DNA from: Anaerococcus senegalensis JC48
Lineage (GTDB): Bacteria; Bacillota; Clostridia; Tissierellales; Peptoniphilaceae
NCBI RefSeq assembly: GCF_000321005.1
Contig: NZ_HE578907.1
Location: 980,728 to 1,044,727 of the forward strand
Direction: 5' to 3'
Length of the DNA stretch: 64,000 nucleotides
Part shown: positions 20,590 through 30,020 of the stretch, one piece after another
Layout of the letters: each line of letters opens with the position of its first letter
Position numbering within the stretch: the stretch's first letter is position 1
The notes under the pieces: generated by a model
Told to the model about the DNA's origin: nothing
Databases searched by the model: none
What the model saw: only the letters and a program-made list of their open reading frames with translations
Program-made: the position numbers and the translations under genes

Positions 20590-22281
20590 TTAATTTTCTG
20601 TATTTAGTTTTACAATTTGTTTTTCATATTCATCGTGAACTTTTACAGGATCAACTGTTAGACGAGCTATATTAAATGCGTGGTCACCAATTCTTTCAAT
20701 AGTCGATGCTATATCAACAAAAACAGAACTTGTTACAGTAGATAATTTTTCACCATGTGCAAGTCTTCTATAATGAGATCTTCTTAAATTTTGTTCTAAT
20801 CAATCTAGATTTGCTTCGTCTTCTTTTAAAGTTTCATACAAAGCTGAATCTTCACTTTCAAAAACTTCAATAGCATTTACATAGTTATTTATAACTAAAT
20901 CATAAATTTTATTTAAATCTTCTAAAGCTTCTTCATTGTATTTTTCTCCTGCTTCATTAATCTCATCAAAATATTCTCCAAGATTTTGAGCAAGGTCAGA
21001 CACCCTTTCTACATTTATTTGAACTTGCAAATAATTGTGAATATCCCCTTCAAGTTCATTTACAAGATTTGATTTTGAGATATCCAAAATATATTTTTGT
21101 ATTTTTGTATCCATTTCATTTACCAAGGCTTCAGCTTGATTTACTGTAGAAAGATCATTTTTATCTCTAGAATTCAAATATTTTTTTGTTGCTTTGATAG
21201 TTTCTAGAGCGATTTTACTTTCTTTTATTATAGCATTTTTAGCTTGATCAAGAGCTGCTGCTGGGAAAGTATTTATCAAGCTTTCTTCAAGTTCAATTTC
21301 AGAAACATCTGAGAAAATAGAATCTTTTCCTGGAATAACCTTGTGAAGTATTATTGATACTTGTTTAATAAGTGGAACAAATAAAATCATACCAATAAAG
21401 TTGAAGGTAAAATGTCCCAAAGCAATTGTCATCATAGGATTAAAGGAAAATTTATCAGAAACAAAGGAAATAAATCCTCCATAAGGTACTAATAATATCA
21501 AAAATATTGCTGAAATCAAAACATTAAACAATACATGAAATAAACTTGTTCTTTTAGCAGATAAAGATCCACCCAAAGATGCAAGAATACCAGTAATACA
21601 TGTTCCAATATTAGCTCCAAATAAAAATCCTAATGAAAGATTTAATCCGATAGCTCCTGATGCGTACAAGGATTGGACTATACCAATAAATGCTGATGAT
21701 GATTGGATTAAAGCTGTTAAAATTGCACCAACAAATACAGCAATAATAGGATTTTTACCAAGATCTGTAACTATATTCTCAAAACCTGGAATATTTTTAA
21801 GCTCAGATAAGCTATCTCCCATCATTTTTAAACCAATAAATAAAAGTCCAAAACCTATAAGAATTTCACCAATATATTTTCCCTTTCTTTTTTTAGAAAA
21901 AAGAAAAATTACCACACCGATTAGACAAATAAAATAAGATAAATAGTCCAAATTAAAACCTATCAAAACAGCAGTAACAGTTGTACCTATATTGGCACCC
22001 AAAATTACACCAATTGCTTGTTCAAGGCTCATAACACCTGCCCTAACGAAAGAAATTGCTATAACAGTTGTTGCTGATGATGATTGAATTAATCCTGTAA
22101 TTACAATTCCAACGAGGACTCCTTTTATAGGATTAGAAGTATATTTTTCTACATACCCCCTTAGTTTAGGTCCAGCAAAATTTGTAAGAGAATCTCCCAT
22201 CAAATTTATACCAAACAAAAAGATTGCAAGGCCACCTGCAATCAGGTTCCATTGCAATGATGATAATGCCGATAATTGCAT
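20590..22281 (-). pseudogene. Na/Pi cotransporter family protein interrupted by an in-frame TGA
   Basis: A PF02690-type phosphate transporter with a C-terminal PhoU-like domain. The N-terminal part has the repeated GTTVTAVLIG and QSSSA (GLIQSSSATT, ALIQSSSAF) motifs of the family. Reading stops at TGA 20802-20800, after codon 493. The same frame then continues for 69 more codons with PhoU-type sequence (LEQNLRRSHYRRL, then SSVFVDIASTIERIGDHAFNIA) to TAA at 20590, directly before a terminator. The true start is ATG 22281 with GGAGGA, not 22350. The break removes the last PhoU helix. A point mutation, a base-call error or readthrough could each explain it. Confidence 0.85.
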
Positions 22282-22494
22282 AATTCCTCCATATAAAAAT
22301 ATAAATTTAAAAGATTTTACTAAAATCTTACTTAAATATAATATTATCATAAAAAATACAAAACAACAATTGAAAAATTAATATTTCTTAGTATTCATAA
22401 AAATAAAATTAGACAAATATTTTCCTTTTTTTTATTTAAAAATTTTTAAAATTATTTCAATTTAAAATCAAAAAGTATTTAAAAATAAATATAA

Positions 22495-22523
22495 TTGATA
22501 GCTAATGATTATTAGCCTATAAT
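22495..22523 (+). promoter_or_regulatory. TetR promoter with operator dyad in the spacer
   Basis: TTGATA (22495-22500), a 17-base spacer and TATAAT (22518-22523). The spacer contains GCTAAT-GATT-ATTAGC (22501-22516), a perfect 6+6 inverted repeat. A TetR dimer bound there would block the polymerase, giving autorepression of the tetR-radical SAM unit. Confidence 0.65.
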
Positions 22524-22553
22524 GGATTTAAGAAATATTTCTTAGGAGGATTT

Positions 22554-23133
22554 ATGAATACAAAAGAAAAAATTTATTTAAATTCTTTGGAATTATTTTC
22601 AACATATGGATATTCGGATGTGTCTATGGAAAAAATTGCAAAAGAAGTTAGAATCAAAGCTCCTTCTATTTACAAGCACTTCAAATCAAAAAAAAACAAT
22701 TTTTGAAACTATATTAAAAGATGCAGTAATTAAAATAGACCAGAAAATTGATGATGTAGAAGATTATAAAATTATTAAAAATAATCAAAAAACATTAAAT
22801 ATAGAAAAATTATCTATAGATATTTTCAAATATTTACTACATGATTCATTTGTTTCAAAAGTTAGGAAAATGTTATCTATAGAAATGTACAAAAATCCTC
22901 AAGCCATGCAGTTTTATGTAGAAAAATTTATCCATAACCCAATGACTAAACAGCAAAAGATTATTGATTATTATGGACTAAGCAAATTTGGTGATTTGAA
23001 AGTTTTATCAACAATATTCTATTCACCTATTTTGCTAGCAGTAAAATTATATGACGCAGATCCTGAAAAAGAAGATGAGTTAATAAATTTATTAAAAAAT
23101 TCTTATAAGCAATTGGAAAAAATTATAAGCTAA
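22554..23133 (+). pseudogene. TetR-family regulator with frameshift in a poly-A run
   Basis: The first frame from ATG 22554 (GGAGGA upstream) encodes a normal TetR helix-turn-helix start (LFSTYGYSDVSMEKIAKEV, then APSIYKHFKSKK). It runs into TGA at 22704 just after nine A residues at 22688-22696. The next frame continues the family sequence (IFETILKDAV...) to TAA at 23131-23133. Eight A residues would restore one 192-residue protein reading SKKTIFETIL. The C-terminal half is a ligand-binding domain without recognised specificity. The gene is 28 bases before the radical SAM gene. Homopolymer sequencing error, slippage-based switching and genuine inactivation are all possible. Confidence 0.85.
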
Positions 23134-23161
23134 TATTTTTATATTTTCAAAAGGAGGAATT

Positions 23162-24490
23162 ATGAATATAAATAACAAAGTTAAGACATATGGTGTTGAA
23201 AAAACTTTAAAATATGTACACAAAAATCCAGAGAAAAATCTTAAAAATGCAATTAATTTAGCAAAAAAAATTTCACCAAATGATTATAGATCACAAATAG
23301 AAACAATTGATAAAGTTATAAGTGATCCAGACGATGTTTTTCATAAATACATATTAAATATGTTAAATACTATAGATCCAGATGTATTTGACAAAACAGT
23401 TATTAACTTTCTATTAAACTCTGTATTATTTAGTGAAGATTTGAAAAAAGAAAGCAGAGAAAAATATAATTGTAATATTCCTTGGACCATACTATTAGAT
23501 CCAACAACAGCATGCAATTTAAAATGCAAAGGTTGTTGGGCAGCTGAATATGGAAATAGTCTAAATTTATCCTATGAACTAATTGATAATATAATTAGTC
23601 AAGGAAAAGAACTTGGAATTTATTTTTACATATTTACAGGCGGAGAACCACTTGTAAGAAAAAAAGATATATTAAAAATTTGTGAAAAACACAACGACTG
23701 TGAATTTTTAATCTTTACAAATTCAACCCTTATTGATGAAGAATTTATTGATGAGATGCTTAGACTTAAAAATATAGTTCCTGCTATATCAGTTGAAGGA
23801 TCAGAATTTACAACAGATGCAAGAAGAGGAGATGGAATATATAATAAAGTAATAAAATCTATGAAATTACTAAAAGATAACAAACTTCCATTTGGAATAT
23901 CTTGCTGCTACACTTCTCAAAATTACAAGTCAATAATTAGTGAAGAATTTGTAGATGAAATGATAGAAAAAGGATCTTTATTTGCTTGGTATTTCCACTT
24001 TATGCCAGTAGGAAAAGGTACAGGCAAAGAACTATTGCCAAAACCAGACCAAAGAAAACACATCTACCATCAATTAAGAAAATTTAGAAAAACAAAACCA
24101 TTATTTTTCCTAGATTTTCAAAATGATGCCGAATATATTGGAGGCTGCATAGCAGGAGGAAGAAATTACCTTCATATAAATGCAAACGGGGACTTAGAAC
24201 CCTGTGTATTTATCCACTATTCTGATTCCAATATAAAAGAAAAAACTCTAGTAGAAAGTTTGCAATCTCCATTATTTATGGCATATCACGATGGACAACC
24301 ATTTAATAAAAATATGCTAAGACCATGTCCAATGCTAGAAAATCCAAATTTATTAAGAGATATGGTAAAAAAATCTCAAGCAAAATCTACAGATATACTA
24401 GAGAAAGAAAATGTAGATGATTTGTGCGATAAATGCGAAGACTACGCAGAAGATTGGAAGCCAGTAGCAGAAGAGTTGTGGAATAATTAA
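23162..24490 (+). CDS. radical SAM/SPASM-like protein
   Basis: A 442-residue radical SAM protein of unknown substrate. The cluster motif CNLKCKGC is at C118, C122 and C125, and FTGGEP is the SAM-binding GGE. C-terminal cysteines in GGCIAGG, LEPCVF, RPCPML and CDKCEDY suggest a SPASM-type auxiliary cluster. About 105 N-terminal residues precede the barrel. Its ATG follows AAAGGAGG, 28 bases after a TetR gene; a TetR partner is a pairing I recall for this type of gene in Clostridia. The role may be peptide or cofactor modification, but no precursor peptide was seen nearby. Confidence 0.85.
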   Translation: MNINNKVKTYGVEKTLKYVHKNPEKNLKNAINLAKKISPNDYRSQIETIDKVISDPDDVFHKYILNMLNTIDPDVFDKTVINFLLNSVLFSEDLKKESREKYNCNIPWTILLDPTTACNLKCKGCWAAEYGNSLNLSYELIDNIISQGKELGIYFYIFTGGEPLVRKKDILKICEKHNDCEFLIFTNSTLIDEEFIDEMLRLKNIVPAISVEGSEFTTDARRGDGIYNKVIKSMKLLKDNKLPFGISCCYTSQNYKSIISEEFVDEMIEKGSLFAWYFHFMPVGKGTGKELLPKPDQRKHIYHQLRKFRKTKPLFFLDFQNDAEYIGGCIAGGRNYLHINANGDLEPCVFIHYSDSNIKEKTLVESLQSPLFMAYHDGQPFNKNMLRPCPMLENPNLLRDMVKKSQAKSTDILEKENVDDLCDKCEDYAEDWKPVAEELWNN

Positions 24491-24534
24491 ACTCTAAAAA
24501 AATTCGATTTAGCAAAACTTATTTAAAATAAGCA

Positions 24535-24562
24535 AAAAAAGTGCCAGAAATGGCACTTTTTA
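24535..24562. terminator. bidirectional terminator
   Basis: AAAAAGTGCCA/TGGCACTTTTT with a GAAA tetraloop. It serves the radical SAM gene and the converging DUF6506-like gene. Confidence 0.93.
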
Positions 24563-24613
24563 AAATCAATATTTCACTTTGTTAAAAATAGTAAATCCAA
24601 TAAAAAATTAAGT

Positions 24614-24895
24614 TTAAGAAAATAATTCATCAAACAAATCATCCTGACAATCAAGGTGGGTAACAAAACCAACAGGAATTTTCCCTTCTGTTGCATCAAT
24701 AATCTCCCTTGCCCCACTTTCCTCAAAAGCTCCACAAAGCTCAATCACATCAGCAAGGCCAATTAAAGATCTTGAAATCTCTTTAGCATCTTCAAGATTT
24801 TTAACACCAATAATTTCAGCATTATTATTTTTCCCAATGGACTTTCTATCAATCTTTGGATCAAAAGGTCCCATAATTATATAAACAAATTTCAT
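24614..24895 (-). CDS. small DUF6506-like protein
   Basis: A 93-residue cytosolic protein beginning KFVYIIMGPFDP, with IIGVKNLEDAKEI, VIELCGAFEESGAREII and the ending IPVGFVTHL. This conserved small alpha/beta protein resembles what I recall as the DUF6506 family; function is unknown. ATG 24895 follows AAGGAG. It is a single-gene unit. Confidence 0.6.
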   Translation of the reverse strand: MKFVYIIMGPFDPKIDRKSIGKNNNAEIIGVKNLEDAKEISRSLIGLADVIELCGAFEESGAREIIDATEGKIPVGFVTHLDCQDDLFDELFS

Positions 24896-25121
24896 TTTTT
24901 TCTCCTTATTAGTATAATCATAAATTTAAATTTTCAAGTATTTATATAAGTTATCATCATTACTATAATATTATGATTACATAATTATACAAGTTTTAAT
25001 TTAAATTTATATCAAATCTTAGCTAATGGATTTAAATGTTTTTATAAATAATCTGTAAATAAGTATTTATTTCTCTCTCATGTAAAATTTATTAGAAAAA
25101 TGGGCTATATTATGTTATTTA

Positions 25122-25147
25122 AAAGAGAGTGACTGCTCACTCCCTTT
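25122..25147 (-). terminator. terminator behind the 40-codon remnant
   Basis: GAGAGTGA/TCACTCCC-type stem around CTGC, flanked by A and T runs. It lies just after the TAG of the remnant ORF. Confidence 0.75.
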
Positions 25148-25148
25148 G

Positions 25149-25271
25149 CTACTTCGACATTATGTTCAACACTTCGTTTTTATTCATCTCTATATGTTTC
25201 AACGAATTATTTAACATATCTACATCTAATTCTTTACAATATATACCTTCTTTCTGAAATTTAATAAACAT
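25149..25271 (-). pseudogene. 40-codon C-terminal gene remnant
   Basis: An open frame of 40 codons ending ...NKNEVLNIMSK, followed by TAG and a proper terminator, but with no ribosome site at its first ATG. It looks like the 3' end of a deleted gene. Family not recognised. Confidence 0.35.
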
Positions 25272-25314
25272 AAATCAAGGAGCTTAAAAACTTATAAAAT
25301 AATTTTAATGTACA

Positions 25315-25353
25315 AAAACCTCCTATTAAACATAAATTTAAACAGGAGGTTTT
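25315..25353 (-). terminator. terminator of the AEC-dehydrogenase operon
   Basis: AAAACCTCCT/AGGAGGTTTT with further TTAAA/TTTAA pairing inside the loop, 22 bases after the dehydrogenase stop. Confidence 0.88.
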
Positions 25354-25374
25354 GCTAATATTAAAATAATTATT

Positions 25375-26382
25375 TTATTTTGCCATTACTACATTTTTTG
25401 TTTCGCCCTTAGTTAAAACTTCATTGAAATTATCGTATGAAATTTCAATCATATTTTTCAGAGCTTCATCTGTATTTGAACCTACATGAGGTGTAACTAA
25501 AACTTTAGGATATAAATCTACCAATTTTCTTGCTGACTGATCTTCCATTTCATCACCAGATGCAAACTCCTTGAAGAATGTTTTAGTTTCATTTGGAAAT
25601 ACATCTGTGCCAAATCCTGCTAATTTACCAGATTTTATAGCATCATAAATATCCTCATTATTTTGCAATTCACCACGAGCTGTATTTATTAATATTGCTC
25701 CATCCTTCATTTTTGAAATGAAATTTTTATTTATTAATTCATCATTTTGTCCTTTAAAATATGGAATGTGTAAACTTACTATATCTGATTCTTTCAATAA
25801 TTCATCTAATTCAACATATTTTAAAATTTCTTTTGCATTTTCATTTGGATAAGGATCATTACCTAAAATTTCAGCTCCTAATCCCTTGAATAATTTAGCT
25901 TCTGTCAATCCAATTTTACCTGTACCAATTATACCAACTTTACAATTTCTAATCTCTTTGCTAAACATTTGAGCATCAACTTTGAAATTATAATTTTTTG
26001 TTTTATTTGTTGTATACGCTGTATTTCTTAATAACATCATTGCTAATGTTAAAGATAATTCTGCTACTGAATTTGGTGAATAAGCTGGCACTCTAGCAAC
26101 CATTAAATTCATTTCTTTACATGCTTCTAAATCTATATGATTAAAACCTACCGTTCTTGTGAAAACATATTTTATTCCATAAGATTTTATTTTTTCAAGA
26201 TTTTGTCTATCCGCTACACAATTTCCTCTAAGTAAAACAGCATCTTGATCTTTTGCTGTTTCAATATTATCATGTGTAAGTAATTCTTCTACTAGTTTTA
26301 ATTCATAATTATATTTATTTAGCTTATGAAAAAAATCAACTTCATTTGGTCTTACTCCATATGCTACGATTTTTAATGTCAT
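25375..26382 (-). CDS. D-2-hydroxyacid dehydrogenase (D-lactate dehydrogenase type)
   Basis: A 335-residue NAD-dependent enzyme. The Rossmann motif is VGIIGTGKIG. The catalytic residues sit in INTARGE (Arg), DVFPNE (Glu) and TPHVGS (His), the standard trio. It reduces pyruvate or a branched 2-oxoacid to the D-2-hydroxyacid. The sequence looks closest to D-LDH/D-2-hydroxyisocaproate dehydrogenase. It starts 14 bases after the AEC carrier gene, so export or uptake of the same hydroxyacid is a reasonable inference. Confidence 0.88.
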   Translation of the reverse strand: MTLKIVAYGVRPNEVDFFHKLNKYNYELKLVEELLTHDNIETAKDQDAVLLRGNCVADRQNLEKIKSYGIKYVFTRTVGFNHIDLEACKEMNLMVARVPAYSPNSVAELSLTLAMMLLRNTAYTTNKTKNYNFKVDAQMFSKEIRNCKVGIIGTGKIGLTEAKLFKGLGAEILGNDPYPNENAKEILKYVELDELLKESDIVSLHIPYFKGQNDELINKNFISKMKDGAILINTARGELQNNEDIYDAIKSGKLAGFGTDVFPNETKTFFKEFASGDEMEDQSARKLVDLYPKVLVTPHVGSNTDEALKNMIEISYDNFNEVLTKGETKNVVMAK

Positions 26383-26396
26383 ATTATCTTCCTTTC

Positions 26397-27461
26397 TTAA
26401 GCAAATACTCCTATTTTACCAATCAATTCTATTATAACAATCCAAACTGGAGCCATCAAAACTGCTCCTAGTGTGCACATTAGTGACGCATTTGATGCAA
26501 GTAAAGCTTCTCTATCAAAATTAATAGCATAAGCTACCGCTACAGTAGCTGGTGGTGTTGCCATCATTATAACTACAGTTCCCAAACCTACTAAATTTAT
26601 TGGGAATCCTACTAAATTTAAAGCATATAAAATTACAATATTTATCGCTGGAATTAATACTAATTTAATGAATGTATAATACCATGTTTTTTTATCTGAA
26701 AAAGCTTCTTTAAAGCTTACTGCACCTAATGTTGAACCTATTGCCAACCAAGCTAGTGGTGAGGATAATCCTCCTAGATACTTAAATACTTGGAATAGTT
26801 GTGGGAATGTATGGTCAATTCTCAAAAATGCCACCGATTTTTTAATAGTTTCTCCATTTTGTTCTACACTAACAACCACTTGTGGTAAATAATTTTGGAA
26901 TATCCATACTAACAACCCTAAAAATGTAGCCACTACTATTGGATTTAAAAACATTTTTTTAATATTTTCTTTTTTCATGCTTAAACCACTCATTTTTATA
27001 TATCCATATGAATATAGGAAAATTCTATATCCTATATTAAAAATAGATGCATATAATGTTCCTTGTGGTCCATAAATTGCTGTTACTATTGGAATACCAA
27101 AAAATGTTGTCGAACCTAAAATTGATAAAACTCTTAATGTTGTTTTTTCATCTCCCTTGTATCTTGAGTAAATTGGTAGAGTCAAAAGAATTAAAATAGG
27201 ATACATTGCTATTCCCCACACTAATAGTCCCATTCCATTTCTTAATGTTTCCTGACTTATATCACTCATAAATGAGTTATAAGCTAAGGCTGGTAATGAT
27301 AGTGATAATACTATACCTGTTAATACTTTTCCTGTCTTATTATCAAAAATGCCTCTTTTCCTACAAAAATAACCAACTAAAATAATTACTAAACTCGAAA
27401 AAATTGCTGTATTAATTTTTTGCGTTTGTAATGTTGTCATGAATACTTCAAAAAAATTCAT
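26397..27461 (-). CDS. AEC family organic-acid carrier
   Basis: A 354-residue membrane protein with about ten helices in two halves. It has the GYFCRKRGIFDNKTG start and the late MMATPPATVAVAYAINFDREA segment typical of auxin-efflux-carrier (malate permease MleP-like) proteins. It probably moves a mono- or dicarboxylate; the downstream dehydrogenase points to lactate, malate or a related acid. ATG 27461 follows TAGGAGGG. Confidence 0.85.
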   Translation of the reverse strand: MNFFEVFMTTLQTQKINTAIFSSLVIILVGYFCRKRGIFDNKTGKVLTGIVLSLSLPALAYNSFMSDISQETLRNGMGLLVWGIAMYPILILLTLPIYSRYKGDEKTTLRVLSILGSTTFFGIPIVTAIYGPQGTLYASIFNIGYRIFLYSYGYIKMSGLSMKKENIKKMFLNPIVVATFLGLLVWIFQNYLPQVVVSVEQNGETIKKSVAFLRIDHTFPQLFQVFKYLGGLSSPLAWLAIGSTLGAVSFKEAFSDKKTWYYTFIKLVLIPAINIVILYALNLVGFPINLVGLGTVVIMMATPPATVAVAYAINFDREALLASNASLMCTLGAVLMAPVWIVIIELIGKIGVFA

Positions 27462-27495
27462 GCATCCCTCCTAAATACTAATATTTGCAAATTCT

Positions 27496-27524
27496 AGTAT
27501 ACTTTATTTTAACTTTTTTTACAA
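27496..27524 (-). promoter_or_regulatory. promoter of the AEC-dehydrogenase operon
   Basis: TTGTAA (27519-27524), a 17-base spacer and TATACT (27496-27501), about 35 bases before the start codon. Confidence 0.65.
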
Positions 27525-27583
27525 TAAAAATAAATTATATAAATACATTTTTTTATGTTTTTTATTCAAAACCCCGATATTTC

Positions 27584-27787
27584 TTACCCAAAAACTCCGT
27601 TTGTATATCCTTGGATACCTTTGTCATCAGACATTTCAAGCTTTTTATTAGCCCATATACAATATGTATTGTTTAAAATCCCAACCATCAACAGCACCAC
27701 ACACATCATCAGCAATATCCCAAATTTTCCTATGAAGCTCAGCTCTTTGCAAACTTCATTATTTTCAATTTTTTCTTCATTTCTCAA
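27584..27787 (-). other. open frame of a possible decayed membrane protein
   Basis: This is the 498-base gap upstream of the AEC gene. A frame from TTG 27787 gives 67 residues with one membrane helix (FGILLMMCVVLLMVGIL) but has no ribosome site. The frame stays open upstream to about 27850 and encodes a second hydrophobic stretch (VRSLFIFYIITFLFTHL). It may be a truncated two-helix membrane protein or chance AT-rich coding. Nothing else is seen between 27525 and 27857. Confidence 0.25.
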
Positions 27788-27857
27788 ATGCGTAAATAAA
27801 AAAGTAATTATATAAAAATAAATAAACTTCTTACAATTTCAAAGTGACATAATATAA

Positions 27858-27887
27858 AAATACCAGATAAATTTTTATCTGGTATTT
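27858..27887 (-). terminator. terminator of the PTS/aldolase operon
   Basis: AAATACCAGATAAA/TTTATCTGGTATTT, fourteen pairs with a minimal loop, followed by T residues on the minus strand. Confidence 0.9.
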
Positions 27888-27959
27888 CAACTTAAATATT
27901 TTTAATTTTATCAATTTTCAATTATACAAATTTGACTTTTAAAATAATAAATTATTTTT

Positions 27960-28481
27960 TCATTCTCCCATTACTGTTACTGTAAATTTTCTTTTTCTTT
28001 CTCTGGTTTTATCAAAATCTACAAAGTATACATATCCAGTTATTCCGACTGATAGTTTATTTTCCTTCACTACAAATGTTTCACATGATCCAATAATTGA
28101 AGATTTAATATGGGCATCTGCATTCCATAATTTTGTACGATTTCCTCTTGGTAACCATTTGTCTACATCAGGCCAAGATTCGACTTCTTGATAATGCTTT
28201 TCTCCTGGATATCTGTAGATATCTTTGCTGTCGTGATTTGGGACAATTTTTTGAAGACATTCATCCATATCAGAAAGTAAAAATTCTGTTCCATTTTCAT
28301 CTACATCGTGGGTAAATTCTTCAAAAAATATTGAACACGTTGTATGACTTGTTGTTACTGTGCAAGTTCCTTTTTGGATACCACTAGATTTTATAGCTTC
28401 TTTTACATTTTTTGTTATATCTATAAAACTTACTTGTCCTTCTTTACTTTCCACTTGATAGTCTTTCATGTATACTGTCAT
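27960..28481 (-). CDS. YjbQ/UPF0047 family protein
   Basis: A 173-residue protein of the YjbQ family. VTTSHTTCSIFFEE near residue 45 and the late SSIIGSCETFVV segment are the conserved metal-proximal blocks. The family has weak thiamine-phosphate synthase activity reported for the E. coli member; its physiological role is unclear. It is the last gene of the PTS operon, starting 3 bases after the TIM-like gene. The position suggests an accessory role with triose or sugar phosphates, which is inference. The ribosome site is weak, so translational coupling is likely. Confidence 0.85.
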   Translation of the reverse strand: MTVYMKDYQVESKEGQVSFIDITKNVKEAIKSSGIQKGTCTVTTSHTTCSIFFEEFTHDVDENGTEFLLSDMDECLQKIVPNHDSKDIYRYPGEKHYQEVESWPDVDKWLPRGNRTKLWNADAHIKSSIIGSCETFVVKENKLSVGITGYVYFVDFDKTRERKRKFTVTVMGE

Positions 28482-28484
28482 ATA

Positions 28485-29174
28485 TCACGCCATACTTCCC
28501 TTATCAACTGCTTCAATCATATCTCTTATCATTTGTTTAGTATCTTTTGATTTTACAATCCCACTTGTGCATCCTGTTCCATCTGCACCTTGACTTATTG
28601 TATTGAACACATCTTCGGCTGTACTTATTCCTGCCGCCTGCATTATAAGAACATCGGGGTTTATTTCTTTAATTGAATTATTTGTTGATTCAACATAATC
28701 CCTATCGCTGGTCTTTCCTGTTCCTATTAATTTTGTTGGCTCATACAAAATAATATCTACATCCAAAGTTGCTATTGCCTTGGCTTCTTCTTTTGAGTCT
28801 GCACAAATAATTGTAATTATTCCTAATTCTTTTGCTTTTTTTATAGATGCTGCAATTTGTGCTAAAGTCAATGGATGTTCGGCGTGGTTTAAAAATGTCG
28901 CTTTTACTCCTGCATCTTTTAATGATTCTGGTAAAACTGCTCCCATTCCACGACCTGGATTTATTCCGTCCATGTGTTGTGCTGTTACAATTATATTTTC
29001 TGTTTCTTTATTCAAACGATATAAATCAGCGTAAGGTCCTGTCACAAAAACATATATATTTGAATATTTTTTTGACATTTTATCAGCAACTTTTGCATAT
29101 TTTATTAGTTTTTCACCATATAAATATGATTTTGGATTAAATACAAAGAAATGATTTTTTGAATTTATCTTCAT
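28485..29174 (-). CDS. triosephosphate isomerase-like (short TIM barrel) protein
   Basis: A 229-residue TIM-barrel protein of the compact type. FVFNPKSYLYG replaces the usual NWK start. TAQHMDGINPGRGMGAVLPESL carries the conserved TGxxS-like block, and FLNHAEHPL contains the catalytic His (usually SE/HSERR in TIM). IILYEPTKLIGTG holds the catalytic Glu and is followed by loop 6. It would interconvert DHAP and glyceraldehyde 3-phosphate or a related phospho-sugar. It is flanked by an aldolase and YjbQ, so its likely job is the triose released by that aldolase. A dedicated tetrose/erythrulose-phosphate isomerase is an alternative. Confidence 0.8.
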   Translation of the reverse strand: MKINSKNHFFVFNPKSYLYGEKLIKYAKVADKMSKKYSNIYVFVTGPYADLYRLNKETENIIVTAQHMDGINPGRGMGAVLPESLKDAGVKATFLNHAEHPLTLAQIAASIKKAKELGIITIICADSKEEAKAIATLDVDIILYEPTKLIGTGKTSDRDYVESTNNSIKEINPDVLIMQAAGISTAEDVFNTISQGADGTGCTSGIVKSKDTKQMIRDMIEAVDKGSMA

Positions 29175-29185
29175 TTTTATTTCAC

Positions 29186-30010
29186 CTATCTTTCAATTAG
29201 TCCAAATACTTTATAATAATTTATTACTTCTTCTTTTATATTTTCTTTAATCTTAATCATCAATGATGGATAGTCTATTACATTTTCATTTTTTATAGCA
29301 GCAAAGCCTGCATTTATCATATCTGAAAATAAATTAATTTTTGTTATTCCACCTTGTACACAATTACTTAAATTATCATAACCAGTAGAAGAACCACCAT
29401 GTAAAACTAAAGGAGTTTCTACTTTTTCTCTTATTTCATACAATCTCTCAAAATTAATCTTAGGTTCTCCTTTATATATTCCATGAGCTGTACCTATAGA
29501 AATTGCAAGAGAATCTACATTTGTTTTATTTAAAAATTCTACAGCATCATTGGCTTCAGTATAAATAGAATCTATAACTCCATAGTTTTCAATGTTTTCA
29601 TTTGCACCTACAAAACCAATTTCTGCTTCAACATCAACTCCATTTTCATGAGCATAATCAACAACTTCTTTTGTTGTTTTAACATTGTTTTCAAAACTTA
29701 GCCTTGATGCATCAATCATTACAGAATTAAAACCTAAGTCAATTGCTTTTTTTACAAAAGATATATCTTGACCATGATCTAGGTGTAAAACTACTGGCGT
29801 AGACGCTTTTTCTTGGATTTTTTTCCCAATCCAAGCAGCATCTCCTAATGATAGCCATTTTTCATGAGCTTGGGCAAATGATAAGATCATAGGAACTTTA
29901 AATTCCTCACAAACTTCTAAATAAGCTTGGGCAGTTATTCCATCAATAAAATTTAATGAGGCAACTGCATAAGAATTTTTTTGAGCTTTTTTTAGAATTT
30001 CTCGAGATGA
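29186..30010 (-). CDS. class II (ketose-bisphosphate type) aldolase lacking a recognisable start codon
   Basis: Zn-dependent class II aldolase. Visible are VVLHLDHGQD (metal and catalytic region), VEAEIGFVG, SIGTAHGIYKG and LVLHGGSS. Family-like sequence extends upstream of the first ATG (29890): residues SREILKKAQKNSYAVASLN and the following block are in frame from 30010. That frame has no ATG, GTG or TTG between the EIIB stop (30021) and 29890. AAAGGA sits at the correct place for a start near 30012, where the DNA reads AAGCATCATCT. Losing two bases from an ancestral ATGTCATCT would give this. An ATG-29890 protein would lack about 40 barrel residues. Confidence 0.75.
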   Translation of the reverse strand, partial: SSREILKKAQKNSYAVASLNFIDGITAQAYLEVCEEFKVPMILSFAQAHEKWLSLGDAAWIGKKIQEKASTPVVLHLDHGQDISFVKKAIDLGFNSVMIDASRLSFENNVKTTKEVVDYAHENGVDVEAEIGFVGANENIENYGVIDSIYTEANDAVEFLNKTNVDSLAISIGTAHGIYKGEPKINFERLYEIREKVETPLVLHGGSSTGYDNLSNCVQGGITKINLFSDMINAGFAAIKNENVIDYPSLMIKIKENIKEEVINYYKVFGLIER

Positions 30011-30020
30011 TGCTTTCCTT

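Larger units (their letters stand above)
24896..25374. other. intergenic stretch with a gene remnant and two terminators
   Basis: It contains a short minus-strand remnant (25149-25271) with its own terminator, and the terminator of the dehydrogenase gene. The rest (24900-25120 and 25272-25314) is AT-rich with nothing recognisable beyond the promoter region of the DUF6506-like gene. Confidence 0.5.

Noticed and set aside
24896-25374. Riboswitch or T-box in the gap next to the dehydrogenase
   Set aside because: Only terminator hairpins and a gene remnant are visible; no conserved riboswitch or T-box sequence was seen.
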